The translations under genes were made by a program, and so were the position numbers. The notes beneath the pieces are model-generated. The model did no database searches, was not told the DNA's origin, and saw only the letters and a program-made list of their open reading frames with translations. Positions 8,655 through 15,104 of a DNA stretch of 30,053 nt are shown here, piece after piece. The stretch's first letter is position 1. The number at the start of each line of letters is the position of its first letter. This stretch comes from a virus. The DNA lies in IMG/VR virus record IMGVR_UViG_3300034021_000548, positions 1 to 30,053 of that record, one strand, 5' to 3'.

Positions 8655-9053
8655 ATGACATTTACTGCACCTAGTAGACCATTATCAACTAATGAAAGTA
8701 ATAGAATGCACTGGGCTGCAAGGAGAAGAAGATTAAAAGATTGGGGAACTTTAACGGAAGTAGCATATAGACACTTAGATAGTGAAGAGAAGGCTACTCT
8801 AAAAGATCAGAAAATAAAAGTATATGTACACTTACCATTTAGTAGGAAAAGTCGTAGAGACCCACATAATTATGTTGGTACGAATGTTAAAGCAATAGTT
8901 GATGCTTTAATTACAGCAGGATTAGCACCTGATGACACGCCAGAATATATCACAGTATGTGAACCTCGGCTTACAGTGGATAGTAGTAATGTAGTATTGA
9001 TTTGTCTTGAGCCACTAGGAAAAGTGGTAAAATTAGAAAAGGAGAAGAAATGA
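8655..9053 (+). CDS. RusA-like Holliday junction resolvase
   Basis: The protein has 132 residues from the ATG at 8655. An upstream in-frame start at 8622 would overlap the previous gene, and GGAAGGTGAG sits a suitable distance before 8655. Family hallmarks: N-terminal RMHWAARRRR, then SRRDPHNY (66-73), K79, VDALITAGLAPDD (82-94). RusA enzymes are magnesium-dependent dimers that resolve four-way junctions. The conserved acidic residues here would be D69, D83 and D93/D94, the first in a basic loop and the others around the DALxxAGLxxDD motif. The gene lies between the annealing-like protein and the helicase, fitting processing of recombination or replication intermediates. Confidence 0.82.
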   Translation: MTFTAPSRPLSTNESNRMHWAARRRRLKDWGTLTEVAYRHLDSEEKATLKDQKIKVYVHLPFSRKSRRDPHNYVGTNVKAIVDALITAGLAPDDTPEYITVCEPRLTVDSSNVVLICLEPLGKVVKLEKEKK

Positions 9054-10672
9054 GTAAGTTAGCAAATAAACCAGCGGAACACAGATTATTGGGTGCTTGT
9101 TTGACGGACAGTAAAATAATTGATAAAGTTATTGATAGGGTTGGTCCTGGAGATTTTATTGATGAGAGAATGGGTGCAATATTTAGTGCTATAGCACGTG
9201 TTGCAACAAGGGGTGAAGTGACTGCTACAAAAGTAGTTGAAGAGCTTAGACTATCTCAAGAGTTAGAAATTGTAGGGGGAGATAAGGTTATTACTTGGTT
9301 GTCAGGTTATGCTGGTAATCAGGATGAAGCGTTAGATGCCGCTAAGACTGTTAGAGAGTTGGCAAGAAAACGTGATCAAGCAAGTGCTGCTAGGGCTGCT
9401 GCTATGACAATTGAAAACGGTGGTGACCCAGTAGTAGAGATTGCTGAATTAAATGCAATGTCATCAGTTTCAGATGATGATGGGTGGACTGACTTAGCAC
9501 CTATCGTTGAAGCGATTATGAATGGAACACACAAAAGATTAGAACCAGCAATATTAAAAACTACTGCGGGGAATTACTTAATATACCCTAATCGGTTAAA
9601 TATTATTATGGGTGCACCTGAGTCAATGAAATCGTGGACTGCAAAATATGCCTGTGTTCAGACAATGATGACTGGTGTACCTGTTGTATATATTGATTGT
9701 GAAGAGAGCGATGGTATAACTTGTGCTGAGAGAGTATATGCGATTGCTTTAGGACAGGGAGTTAGTAAAGAAACCTTACGAGATTGGTTAGAAGGTCCGG
9801 AAGATGAGAACGGAGATAGAGATAAAAATAAAAGATTATTTTATTATAGAGCAGAGAACAATGGATTAGATAGTAGGGCTAGGGCTCAAATTCTACGCAT
9901 TGTAAGAAATCGTAATGTATCATTTGTTGTACTTGATGGTTTTGCTGCTGCTATGGCATCACATAATCCACCATTAGAAGAAGATAAGGCAAGAGATGTT
10001 AATATGTTTTTATCTGGTAATGTTTGGCAGATTGTAAATGCTGGGGCTGGAGTTTTAGTTGTAGACCATATTGCTAAGAGCAGTGGGTCATCTAACAATA
10101 CATCATTTCAGTCACGTGGTCCGAGAGGGTCTGGTGCTAAACTTGCTGCTGTATCTGGAGTTGCTATACAGGCAAATGTTGTTGTGGCTGGTAGCAGTTG
10201 GACTCCTGGTAAAGTTGAATTGTATGTAACAAAAGATAGACCTGGCAGAGTTAAAATAGTACATAGAAATAATAAAAGATTAGCAGGTGTATTAGAATCA
10301 ACACCGACTAATGAAAACGGTATTGAGATTACAAAACTTGAAATATTAACACCTGAAGATGTTGCTAGTCAACAAGCAGAAAAAAGATGGGATTTAATTG
10401 CTGCTGAAAAAATTAGCAGATTGTTGGGAGATATTGGTAGAGCAATGAGTAAGACTGAGATTAAAGAGACGCTAAACGAAGATAGGAAGAGAGCAGGTGG
10501 GGCAGGTTGGCGTGCTGATACATTAGTAAAGGCAATGGACTTTTTAATTACTAATAACTGGGTAAGAGTTGAAAAAGAAGGGCGTAATGAAAATCTTGCT
10601 AGATTGTCAGGTTATAAATCTGAGTTTGGAGATATTCATTGTGATGAACGTCCTATGGAGAGTTTATTCTAA
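9050..10672 (+). CDS. DnaB/RepA-type replicative helicase with DnaB-N domain and C-terminal winged-helix-like region
   Basis: The 540-residue protein starts after AAAAGGAGAAGAA. Residues 1-125 resemble the DnaB N-terminal domain (AEHRLLGACLTD...IFSAIARV). A RecA-like ATPase core follows, with a Walker A variant GAPESMKSW (188-196), YIDCEES (214-220), a hydrophobic Walker B strand VSFVVLDGF (290-298) and VDHIAKSSG with an SRGPRGSGAK loop. The C-terminal segment (about 445-530: SKTEIKETLNEDRKRAG...VKAMDFLITNNWVRVEKEGRNE) looks like a winged helix that could recognise the origin. It should unwind the phage replication fork. No DNA polymerase or primase is in the window, so synthesis probably relies on the host or on genes outside it. 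Confidence 0.82.
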   Translation: MSKLANKPAEHRLLGACLTDSKIIDKVIDRVGPGDFIDERMGAIFSAIARVATRGEVTATKVVEELRLSQELEIVGGDKVITWLSGYAGNQDEALDAAKTVRELARKRDQASAARAAAMTIENGGDPVVEIAELNAMSSVSDDDGWTDLAPIVEAIMNGTHKRLEPAILKTTAGNYLIYPNRLNIIMGAPESMKSWTAKYACVQTMMTGVPVVYIDCEESDGITCAERVYAIALGQGVSKETLRDWLEGPEDENGDRDKNKRLFYYRAENNGLDSRARAQILRIVRNRNVSFVVLDGFAAAMASHNPPLEEDKARDVNMFLSGNVWQIVNAGAGVLVVDHIAKSSGSSNNTSFQSRGPRGSGAKLAAVSGVAIQANVVVAGSSWTPGKVELYVTKDRPGRVKIVHRNNKRLAGVLESTPTNENGIEITKLEILTPEDVASQQAEKRWDLIAAEKISRLLGDIGRAMSKTEIKETLNEDRKRAGGAGWRADTLVKAMDFLITNNWVRVEKEGRNENLARLSGYKSEFGDIHCDERPMESLF

Positions 10673-11499
10673 TGAGTGATATAACGAACATTACCGGAAG
10701 ATTTGGTAAAAAAGAAAACGAATCATTAAGTCAAGAGAGAGAAAAAGAACTAGGGGAGCAGTTTCGCCTGGCTCTAGAAAATAATGATGAAAAAGCTTTA
10801 GAGAAGATAAGAGAAGAATTAATTCTAAGGCATATGCGATTAGTTTTACATATTGGTAAAAAGTTTATAAAAAACTTAGAATGGGAAGAGATTATTGGAG
10901 CAGGTAGTTTGGCTCTAACACATTGCGTAAGTCGTTGGCATCCCGACAAGGGACAGATGTACCCTTGGGCTGAAAGATGGATTACAACAGGAATTATGCG
11001 TGCTGTAGATGCTAACCGTACAATAAGGATTCCTCAAGGTGTGGCATATAAGGCTGGACTGGTAAAGAAAAATATTAATATACTAGAGAGCGAATTAGGT
11101 AGAACACTAACAAAAGAAGAAAAAGAAGAAGTTGCAAATGGTGTTGTTGGGTTTGAAAGTTTACCACAGGTTGCAAAAAGTTTAGACGATAAATTTGAAG
11201 AGAGTGCTTTAGATAGTTACTCTAGCACAATGGAACAAGAGAATGCAGACCCTGCAGAAATATATGAAAAGAAGGAAGTAGTTGAAACTATATTGGAAGC
11301 AATTAGTGAGTTAAATGATGTAGAGCAAGAAGTTATTATGGTAAGATTTGGAATAAAAGATTTGGATAGATTAACATTAACACAATTAGGAGAAAAATAC
11401 GGAATGACAGGTGAGGCTATGAGAAGGGTTGAGTCAACGGCTTTAGCAAAGTTAAGACACCCAGCTTTAAAGAATCCATTAGACTTGGAGAATGAATAA
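10672..11499 (+). CDS. Phage-encoded sigma-70 family RNA polymerase sigma factor
   Basis: The 275-residue protein starts at an ATG overlapping the helicase stop (TAATG). Region 2 spans about 50-124: LRHMRLVLHIGKKF, WEEIIGAGSLAL, PWAERWITTGIMRAVDANRT, IRIPQGV. These are the core-binding and -10-reading helices. Region 3 spans about 125-170 (LGRTLTKEE). Region 4 spans about 210-264: LNDVEQEVIMVRFG, LTLTQLGEKYGMTGEAMRRV, LAKLRHP, the -35-reading HTH. Regions 2, 3 and 4 are all present, so it is closer to group 2 sigma factors than to the small ECF type. It is followed directly by a WhiB gene, and WhiB proteins bind sigma region 4. A dedicated sigma-WhiB pair recognising phage promoters is plausible but unproven. 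Confidence 0.9.
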   Translation: MSDITNITGRFGKKENESLSQEREKELGEQFRLALENNDEKALEKIREELILRHMRLVLHIGKKFIKNLEWEEIIGAGSLALTHCVSRWHPDKGQMYPWAERWITTGIMRAVDANRTIRIPQGVAYKAGLVKKNINILESELGRTLTKEEKEEVANGVVGFESLPQVAKSLDDKFEESALDSYSSTMEQENADPAEIYEKKEVVETILEAISELNDVEQEVIMVRFGIKDLDRLTLTQLGEKYGMTGEAMRRVESTALAKLRHPALKNPLDLENE

Positions 11500-11891
11500 T
11501 GAGTCAAGAGAGTTTAGAAGATTTGTTGATGGAGTCTGCTGGGGTAATAGGTGATGTAAGAATGTTTGCAGAAAATGCTAACTGTGGAGAACTTGATCCC
11601 GATTTATTTTTCAATACAGATAGTGCGAATCAGTTAATACCTATGGAAGTTTTAAATGCGTGCTTGGGATGTAAGGTAAGATTTGAATGCTTAGAGCGGA
11701 TTGCTGTGTTAGAATCAAAGGGAAGAACTAGTGGTGTTATTTTTGGTGGTATGAAAGGGTCTGCTAGAAAACAAAATTTGTATAACGCACCTAGGCATTC
11801 ATGGTTAGAGATATCTGAAGAATATATAAAAAGTGCAATAACACGCAGGAAAAACTATAGAAATAGAAGTAAGAAAAGTAACAAAAAGTAA
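11499..11891 (+). CDS. WhiB-family iron-sulfur regulator (second copy, long basic tail)
   Basis: The 130-residue protein carries the WhiB cysteines C29, C55, C58 and C64, and a GVIFGG turn (79-84) in place of the usual G[IV]WGG, so the conserved Trp is replaced by Phe. A basic tail of about 45 residues rich in K, R and N (TRRKNYRNRSKKSNKK) could bind DNA. It directly follows the sigma factor gene (TAATG overlap). The two are likely co-produced and may act together on RNA polymerase. It differs from the first WhiB in length and tail, so the two are unlikely to be simple duplicates. Confidence 0.82.
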   Translation: MSQESLEDLLMESAGVIGDVRMFAENANCGELDPDLFFNTDSANQLIPMEVLNACLGCKVRFECLERIAVLESKGRTSGVIFGGMKGSARKQNLYNAPRHSWLEISEEYIKSAITRRKNYRNRSKKSNKK

Positions 11892-11909
11892 TACCCTTGT
11901 GCTAGTTAG

Positions 11910-11982
11910 TCCGCACCCCCTTTAAAAGCAACGGTCAGTTAATTAATTTAACCACACCCCTTAAAAAGTTGCGGGGGGCGGA
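11910..11982 (+). other. Structured intergenic element; interrupted GC-rich stem, candidate RNA structure or attP-containing region
   Basis: The left arm TCCGC-A-CCCCC-TTTAAAA-GCAAC (11910-11932) pairs with the right arm GTTGCGGGGGGCGGA (11968-11982) over 15 base pairs, with one bulged A and a 7-base bulge. The 35-base loop holds an imperfect palindrome, GTTAA-TTAAT-TTAAC (11938-11952), and a CGGTCAGTTAAT block like that upstream of 12333, 16142 and 17298. There is no T-run after it, so it is not a typical terminator. The place between the early operon and the serine recombinase is where attP often lies. Nothing coding is evident in 11892-12074. Confidence 0.45.
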
Positions 11983-12046
11983 GCAACAAATAAAGGGATG
12001 AGGGCTAATTACGCTCAATGAAGCGTAGAAAAAGTTTGTATGCTAC

Positions 12047-12074
12047 GTAACCAATACCCGTCACTATATAAGGT
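12047..12074 (+). promoter_or_regulatory. GTnnCC-N8-TCAC-N10-ATG start element (12075 ORF)
   Basis: GTAACC at 12047-12052, eight bases, TCAC at 12061-12064, ten bases, ATG at 12075. TATATA follows TCAC. Spacing is identical to the other elements, with T instead of G in GCAC. It supports this small ORF being a real gene. Confidence 0.55.
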
Positions 12075-12278
12075 ATGACTAAAAAGATAACAAGAGCAGA
12101 ACAGACAGAACTATTGGATAAAGATGAGCCAGTATTAATAGCGTGGAACGCAGTCGTGCGAGTACTCGAAAGTATAAATGCACCTAAGACTAGATTATAT
12201 AGAAAACCTATAAAGAGCAAAAAAGACCCCCACACCAAAACCAAAACTTTTCAAGGGACAATTGGCGCAAATGGTTAA
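12075..12278 (+). CDS. Small lysine-rich protein upstream of the integrase
   Basis: The 67-residue protein (MTKKITRAEQTELLDKDEPV...) has an acidic/basic N-terminal half (LIAWNAVVRVLESINAP) and a lysine-rich C-terminal half. It is not recognised. It has no proper Shine-Dalgarno but carries the conserved upstream element at 12047-12074. It lies between the structured intergenic region and the serine recombinase. A recombination directionality factor or small regulator is conceivable from position alone; nothing in the sequence proves it. Confidence 0.5.
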   Translation: MTKKITRAEQTELLDKDEPVLIAWNAVVRVLESINAPKTRLYRKPIKSKKDPHTKTKTFQGTIGANG

Positions 12279-12284
12279 CTCTAA

Positions 12285-12332
12285 CGGACAGTTAATAACA
12301 GACAGAGAGTCCACTGTCAAAAGGAGAGCAAA
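12285..12332 (+). promoter_or_regulatory. Integrase leader: CGGACAGTTAATA block, short hairpin, strong Shine-Dalgarno
   Basis: CGGACAGTTAATA (12285-12297) matches blocks before 16142 and 17298. It is followed by GACAG-N8-CTGTC (12301-12318), able to form a 5-bp hairpin, and AAAAGGAGAGCAAA before ATG 12333. A longer inverted repeat GACAGT...ACTGTC (12287-12318) overlaps it. It may be a promoter plus an operator or an RNA structure limiting integrase translation. Confidence 0.5.
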
Positions 12333-14159
12333 ATGAGTAATAAAAAAGTAGTTATCAAAGCAAAAGAAGTAGAGGTTGATTTAACTGGATATAAGAACTA
12401 TAAAATTGTAGAGTGGAAGCATAGTCAATTATGCGAGACACACGGCTGTAAAATTGCTGCTGCTTATTGCCGTCATTCACAGGGAGATGAAGAGAGTCTC
12501 GAGGCACAGGAGTCATCTATAGGTAGATGGATTAAAAAGGCTGAAGATGATATGGGATGTGTAATACATCTTGCATATATCATTTCTGATAAAACTGGTG
12601 CATGGGCTAATGATGCACCACCACCAAAGCGACCTGGATACGATACTTTAAATTACCTTAGAGATAATGGCGCTATACAACATTTTATGGCACGTGAGGC
12701 ATCAAGATATCATCGTATTTATGAGTTTCTTTTGATAGAGCTTAGAAACTGCAGATTAAAGAATGTTTCATTTACTACAATGATGGATGGTATAAATACT
12801 GACGTCTGCGATAATAACAGTATCGGACATTTATTTCAAGTTATGTCTAAGGCTATTATGAGTTACACTGAGAGTAAAAATGTTAGTGATAGGTATTTTG
12901 AAAACACTAGAGAAATGATTGAATGTGGATTTTGGTTAGGAACTTTGCAGACAGGTTATTTCCCTAAAGATGCAAAATATATTGAGACAATGGACCCAAG
13001 AGGAAATCCTATTAAAGAGTTGGTTGCACCAAGATTCCCAAGAATACACAAAACTGGGATTACTGTTTATGGTAAAATATTAGAGCCAGTTGATGGATGG
13101 GCTGAGGCTATCAATGCTGCTGCTGATGATGTAATAGGTGGTGGCAGTTTAAGAAGTGCTGGAAAAGTATTGGACGAAAAAGGTTTCCCTATAAAAGTAA
13201 AAGGTATGATTGATGGCGGTGCTGTGAAAAGATGGTTAGCAAATCCTATATTAATTGGTTATTTGTCAAACGATTCAGGTACGACTGCAAATCAAAAAAA
13301 ATCTTACGCTGATAATGGATTTAAAAGATTAACTCTAGTACAAAAAGATCCAGATGGTATTCCTGTAGAGGGAGTAACACCAGTAATGACAATGAATAAA
13401 TGGGTTGCTGTGCAACAAGCCTTAGCAAGTCGTGATCAGATGAGAACACCAAGAACACCATTTATATTACAAGGTCTTTTGACTTGTGAGAAATGTGGAG
13501 CAAAATTGACTAGGGGGAAGCAGACTAAAAAAGCAGGTTATGATTATATGGTTTGCCTTAATACAAAATATGGGAAGTGTACAGGGGTTAATATTACAGG
13601 ACACAAAACTGAGAAGTTTATAGTTGATTCAGTATTAGAGAAGTTTGATGTTGCATCAATAGAATCATCTAGACTTGAGTATGAGGCAGAGATGAAAAAA
13701 TTGATTAAGGATTTACCATCAGAAAAAACTGATGAGTTAGAGAGCCTTAACAAAAAATACAATATTATTTATACAATGCTTTTAGAAGAAGAGATATCTA
13801 CAAATAGAGATAAGTTTAAGATATCTTTGGATGAAGTTGCAAAGAAGATTGATGAGTTAAAAAATCACAAAGTAAATGTACCAAAAGCACCAGCGATAAG
13901 TAATGTTTTAAAAACAATTGATATGGAAGGATATAACCTAAAAGATATTTGGGATAGTCTAACAGTAGAACAAAAAAATGCAGTGTTAAGAGCATCATTT
14001 GAAGGAGTACAGATTAAAACTGTTTCAAGAAATAAAATTGAAAAATCAGGTAGATTTGTGTTTGATACTAATCGAATAATTTTATGGTGGAGAGGCGAGA
14101 ATAGACCTGAAGAATGGGATAGAGCGCATCCCAGCTTTAATAATCAAGAGGGTGAGTAA
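12333..14159 (+). CDS. Large serine recombinase (integrase)
   Basis: The 608-residue protein integrates phage DNA at attP/attB by double-strand exchange through a serine-DNA intermediate. The catalytic domain has YCRHSQGDEESLEAQ with nucleophile S49 (45-59) and the arginine cluster REASRYHR (121-128). The recombinase DNA-binding domain spans roughly 200-320 (RWLANPILIGYLSND). The zinc ribbon has C385, C388, C408 and C416 (CEKCGAKL...CLNTKYGKC). A charged coiled coil follows, roughly 430-510, as in large serine integrases. A strong AAGGAG precedes the start. It marks the phage as temperate or descended from one; the attachment site is probably nearby, but the crossover core cannot be fixed by reading. 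Confidence 0.93.
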   Translation: MSNKKVVIKAKEVEVDLTGYKNYKIVEWKHSQLCETHGCKIAAAYCRHSQGDEESLEAQESSIGRWIKKAEDDMGCVIHLAYIISDKTGAWANDAPPPKRPGYDTLNYLRDNGAIQHFMAREASRYHRIYEFLLIELRNCRLKNVSFTTMMDGINTDVCDNNSIGHLFQVMSKAIMSYTESKNVSDRYFENTREMIECGFWLGTLQTGYFPKDAKYIETMDPRGNPIKELVAPRFPRIHKTGITVYGKILEPVDGWAEAINAAADDVIGGGSLRSAGKVLDEKGFPIKVKGMIDGGAVKRWLANPILIGYLSNDSGTTANQKKSYADNGFKRLTLVQKDPDGIPVEGVTPVMTMNKWVAVQQALASRDQMRTPRTPFILQGLLTCEKCGAKLTRGKQTKKAGYDYMVCLNTKYGKCTGVNITGHKTEKFIVDSVLEKFDVASIESSRLEYEAEMKKLIKDLPSEKTDELESLNKKYNIIYTMLLEEEISTNRDKFKISLDEVAKKIDELKNHKVNVPKAPAISNVLKTIDMEGYNLKDIWDSLTVEQKNAVLRASFEGVQIKTVSRNKIEKSGRFVFDTNRIILWWRGENRPEEWDRAHPSFNNQEGE

Positions 14160-14160
14160 A

Positions 14161-14304
14161 TTGTCAAAATTAACTGATAAGAAAATAAGAATGTTACAAA
14201 GAACATTATTGATGATTTCATTAGTTATGACTTTTTTATTAGTTGTATATACTGAACCTGATGCGGAAGCAGTTGTGATTTCATATAATGTGGGCACAGA
14301 TTAA
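14161..14304 (+). CDS. Tiny single-span membrane protein
   Basis: A 47-residue product starts with TTG one base after the integrase stop, preceded by GAGGGTGAG at good spacing. MSKLTDKKIRMLQR is a basic N-terminus. Residues about 15-31 (TLLMISLVMTFLLVVYT) make one membrane span, and a short acidic C-terminus follows (EPDAEAVVISYNVGTD). The topology would place the basic end inside by the positive-inside rule. It is not recognised; a lysis accessory, superinfection exclusion or simple membrane peptide are all possible. Confidence 0.5.
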   Translation: MSKLTDKKIRMLQRTLLMISLVMTFLLVVYTEPDAEAVVISYNVGTD

Positions 14305-14307
14305 GTT

Positions 14308-14451
14308 ATGGGTAGAATAACTAATACTGAAAGATGGAACCGTAGAGTCCAGTCTCTAAAGGTTGAAGATGAGTTGGTCATTAATAGTGCAACAGAATGC
14401 TGTAATGACGGAACTTGTGAATGCGAAAAGAATGAGGCTATTAAAGAGTAG
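14308..14451 (+). CDS. Tiny cysteine-containing protein
   Basis: A 47-residue product begins MGRITNTERWNRRVQSLKV and contains a CC-x4-C-x-C cluster (ECCNDGTCEC, residues 30-39) suggestive of metal binding. It starts three bases after the previous stop and ends just before a strong terminator, closing the rightward operon. There is no clear Shine-Dalgarno. It is not recognised. The position after a serine integrase is where some phages keep small excision or regulatory proteins, but that is context only. Confidence 0.45.
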   Translation: MGRITNTERWNRRVQSLKVEDELVINSATECCNDGTCECEKNEAIKE

Positions 14452-14466
14452 TTACTCTCCATAGTA

Positions 14467-14498
14467 AAAAGACCCTGCAGACAATTGCAGGGTCTTTT
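14467..14498. terminator. Bidirectional intrinsic terminator between convergent operons
   Basis: A perfect 13-bp stem, AAAAGACCCTGCA / TGCAGGGTCTTTT, has a 6-base loop. A-runs and T-runs on the two sides make it usable on both strands. It separates the + strand integrase operon from the minus-strand holin gene. Confidence 0.9.
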
Positions 14499-14505
14499 AT
14501 TTTAC

Positions 14506-14715
14506 TTAGGAGTTGATACCAAATCTATCATCATTTGGGTCAAGTGCAGTTAAAATCAAAGGAACTATTGAAGCGATTCCTGCTGATATAAAAGTGCGTG
14601 CATCAGAAAAATCAACGGCAAAGATATCTGCACCGTTAGATAGGAAAAGTCCTAATACGGTTGCTAGAAAAACTTTTACGTAAGATTTAATTGCATTGAA
14701 ATATTGTGTTGTCAT
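14506..14715 (-). CDS. Holin (internal start within the HNH-holin ORF)
   Basis: The 69-residue product starts at MTTQYFNAIKSYVKVFLATV. It has two hydrophobic segments, about 12-26 (VKVFLATVLGLFLSN) and 43-57 (ISAGIASIVPLILTA), separated by a short acidic stretch (GADIFAVDFSDA), with a polar acidic tail (DPNDDRFGINS). The pattern FLAT-x-LGL...F...SAGIAS-x-VP-x-L...-x-DP-x-D-x-RFG is that of small two-span actinophage holins. These form membrane lesions and release the endolysin at a set time. The start is fixed by GAGGAGGTGAAC directly upstream, the best Shine-Dalgarno in the window. It lies about 8 kb from the endolysin, on the opposite strand. Confidence 0.75.
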   Translation of the reverse strand: MTTQYFNAIKSYVKVFLATVLGLFLSNGADIFAVDFSDARTFISAGIASIVPLILTALDPNDDRFGINS

Positions 14716-15024
14716 GTTCACCTCCTCTGTATGTGGACATATATTATTGTTTACTCTTTTACCGTGATTACAAGTTGCACATAAGATTTGATAACGGTGC
14801 TTTGGCCAGTAACCGAGTTGCCGATATTCGGCACGAACTAGACGGTATGTAGGATTATTTTTATTGGCTCTGCGATGTGCAGTGCCTCCTCCATCAATGT
14901 GGTCAAAACAAAGTGACCATATCCGAGCATCACCACAGCACTTACATACAGGTTTGCCGTCCGCTATACCTGTTAGTGCTTCTAGACGATACTTGGCTCT
15001 TTTTTGTGCATCGGATAAAGGCAT
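14506..15024 (-). CDS. HNH-like endonuclease ORF fused in frame to a holin domain
   Basis: The 172-residue ORF runs from the ATG at 15024 (MPLSDAQKRAKYRLEAL), placed by the GCAC element; a GTG start at 15054 adds ten residues. Residues about 25-90 have a zinc/HNH-type arrangement: CKCCGD (27-32), LCFDHIDGGG (38-47) with a DH pair, GYWPKHRYQILCATCNHGKR (71-90) with CxxCNH. This resembles phage recombination-endonuclease or HNH nicking enzymes. From residue 104 the same frame, with no stop, is a holin (see 14506-14715). The coding bases for EEV at the junction are themselves a near-perfect Shine-Dalgarno. Either a true fusion or one ORF yielding two products by internal initiation is possible. 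Confidence 0.65.
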   Translation of the reverse strand: MPLSDAQKRAKYRLEALTGIADGKPVCKCCGDARIWSLCFDHIDGGGTAHRRANKNNPTYRLVRAEYRQLGYWPKHRYQILCATCNHGKRVNNNICPHTEEVNMTTQYFNAIKSYVKVFLATVLGLFLSNGADIFAVDFSDARTFISAGIASIVPLILTALDPNDDRFGINS

Positions 15025-15052
15025 ATCAAAAGAAGTGCATATGGGTGGGGAC
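15025..15052 (-). promoter_or_regulatory. GTnnCC-N8-GCAC-N10-ATG start element (HNH-holin, minus strand)
   Basis: Read on the minus strand, GTCCCC (15052-15047), eight bases, GCAC (15038-15035), ten bases, ATG at 15024. There is no Shine-Dalgarno. It is arranged head to head with the element of the methyltransferase gene. Confidence 0.55.
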
Positions 15053-15076
15053 ACACACCGCCAGCACGCAGGAATA

Positions 15077-15104
15077 GTAACCAGTGGTATGCACTTTTAT
15101 AATT
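15077..15104 (+). promoter_or_regulatory. GTnnCC-N8-GCAC-N10-ATG start element (methyltransferase)
   Basis: GTAACC (15077-15082), eight bases, GCAC (15091-15094), ten bases including TATAAT, ATG at 15105. There is no Shine-Dalgarno. This fixes the methyltransferase start at 15105 rather than 15084. Confidence 0.6.

Noticed and set aside
12005-12244. Minus-strand 79-codon frame that looks like a two-span membrane protein
   Set aside because: It opens only with TTG, has no ribosome site, and is complementary to a lysine-rich + strand gene; AAA codons read backwards give Phe-rich false spans. The + strand frame carries the conserved start element.
14864-15077. Plus-strand frames opposite the HNH-like ORF
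   Set aside because: No family pattern, no ribosome site; they are reverse shadows of the zinc/HNH coding region.
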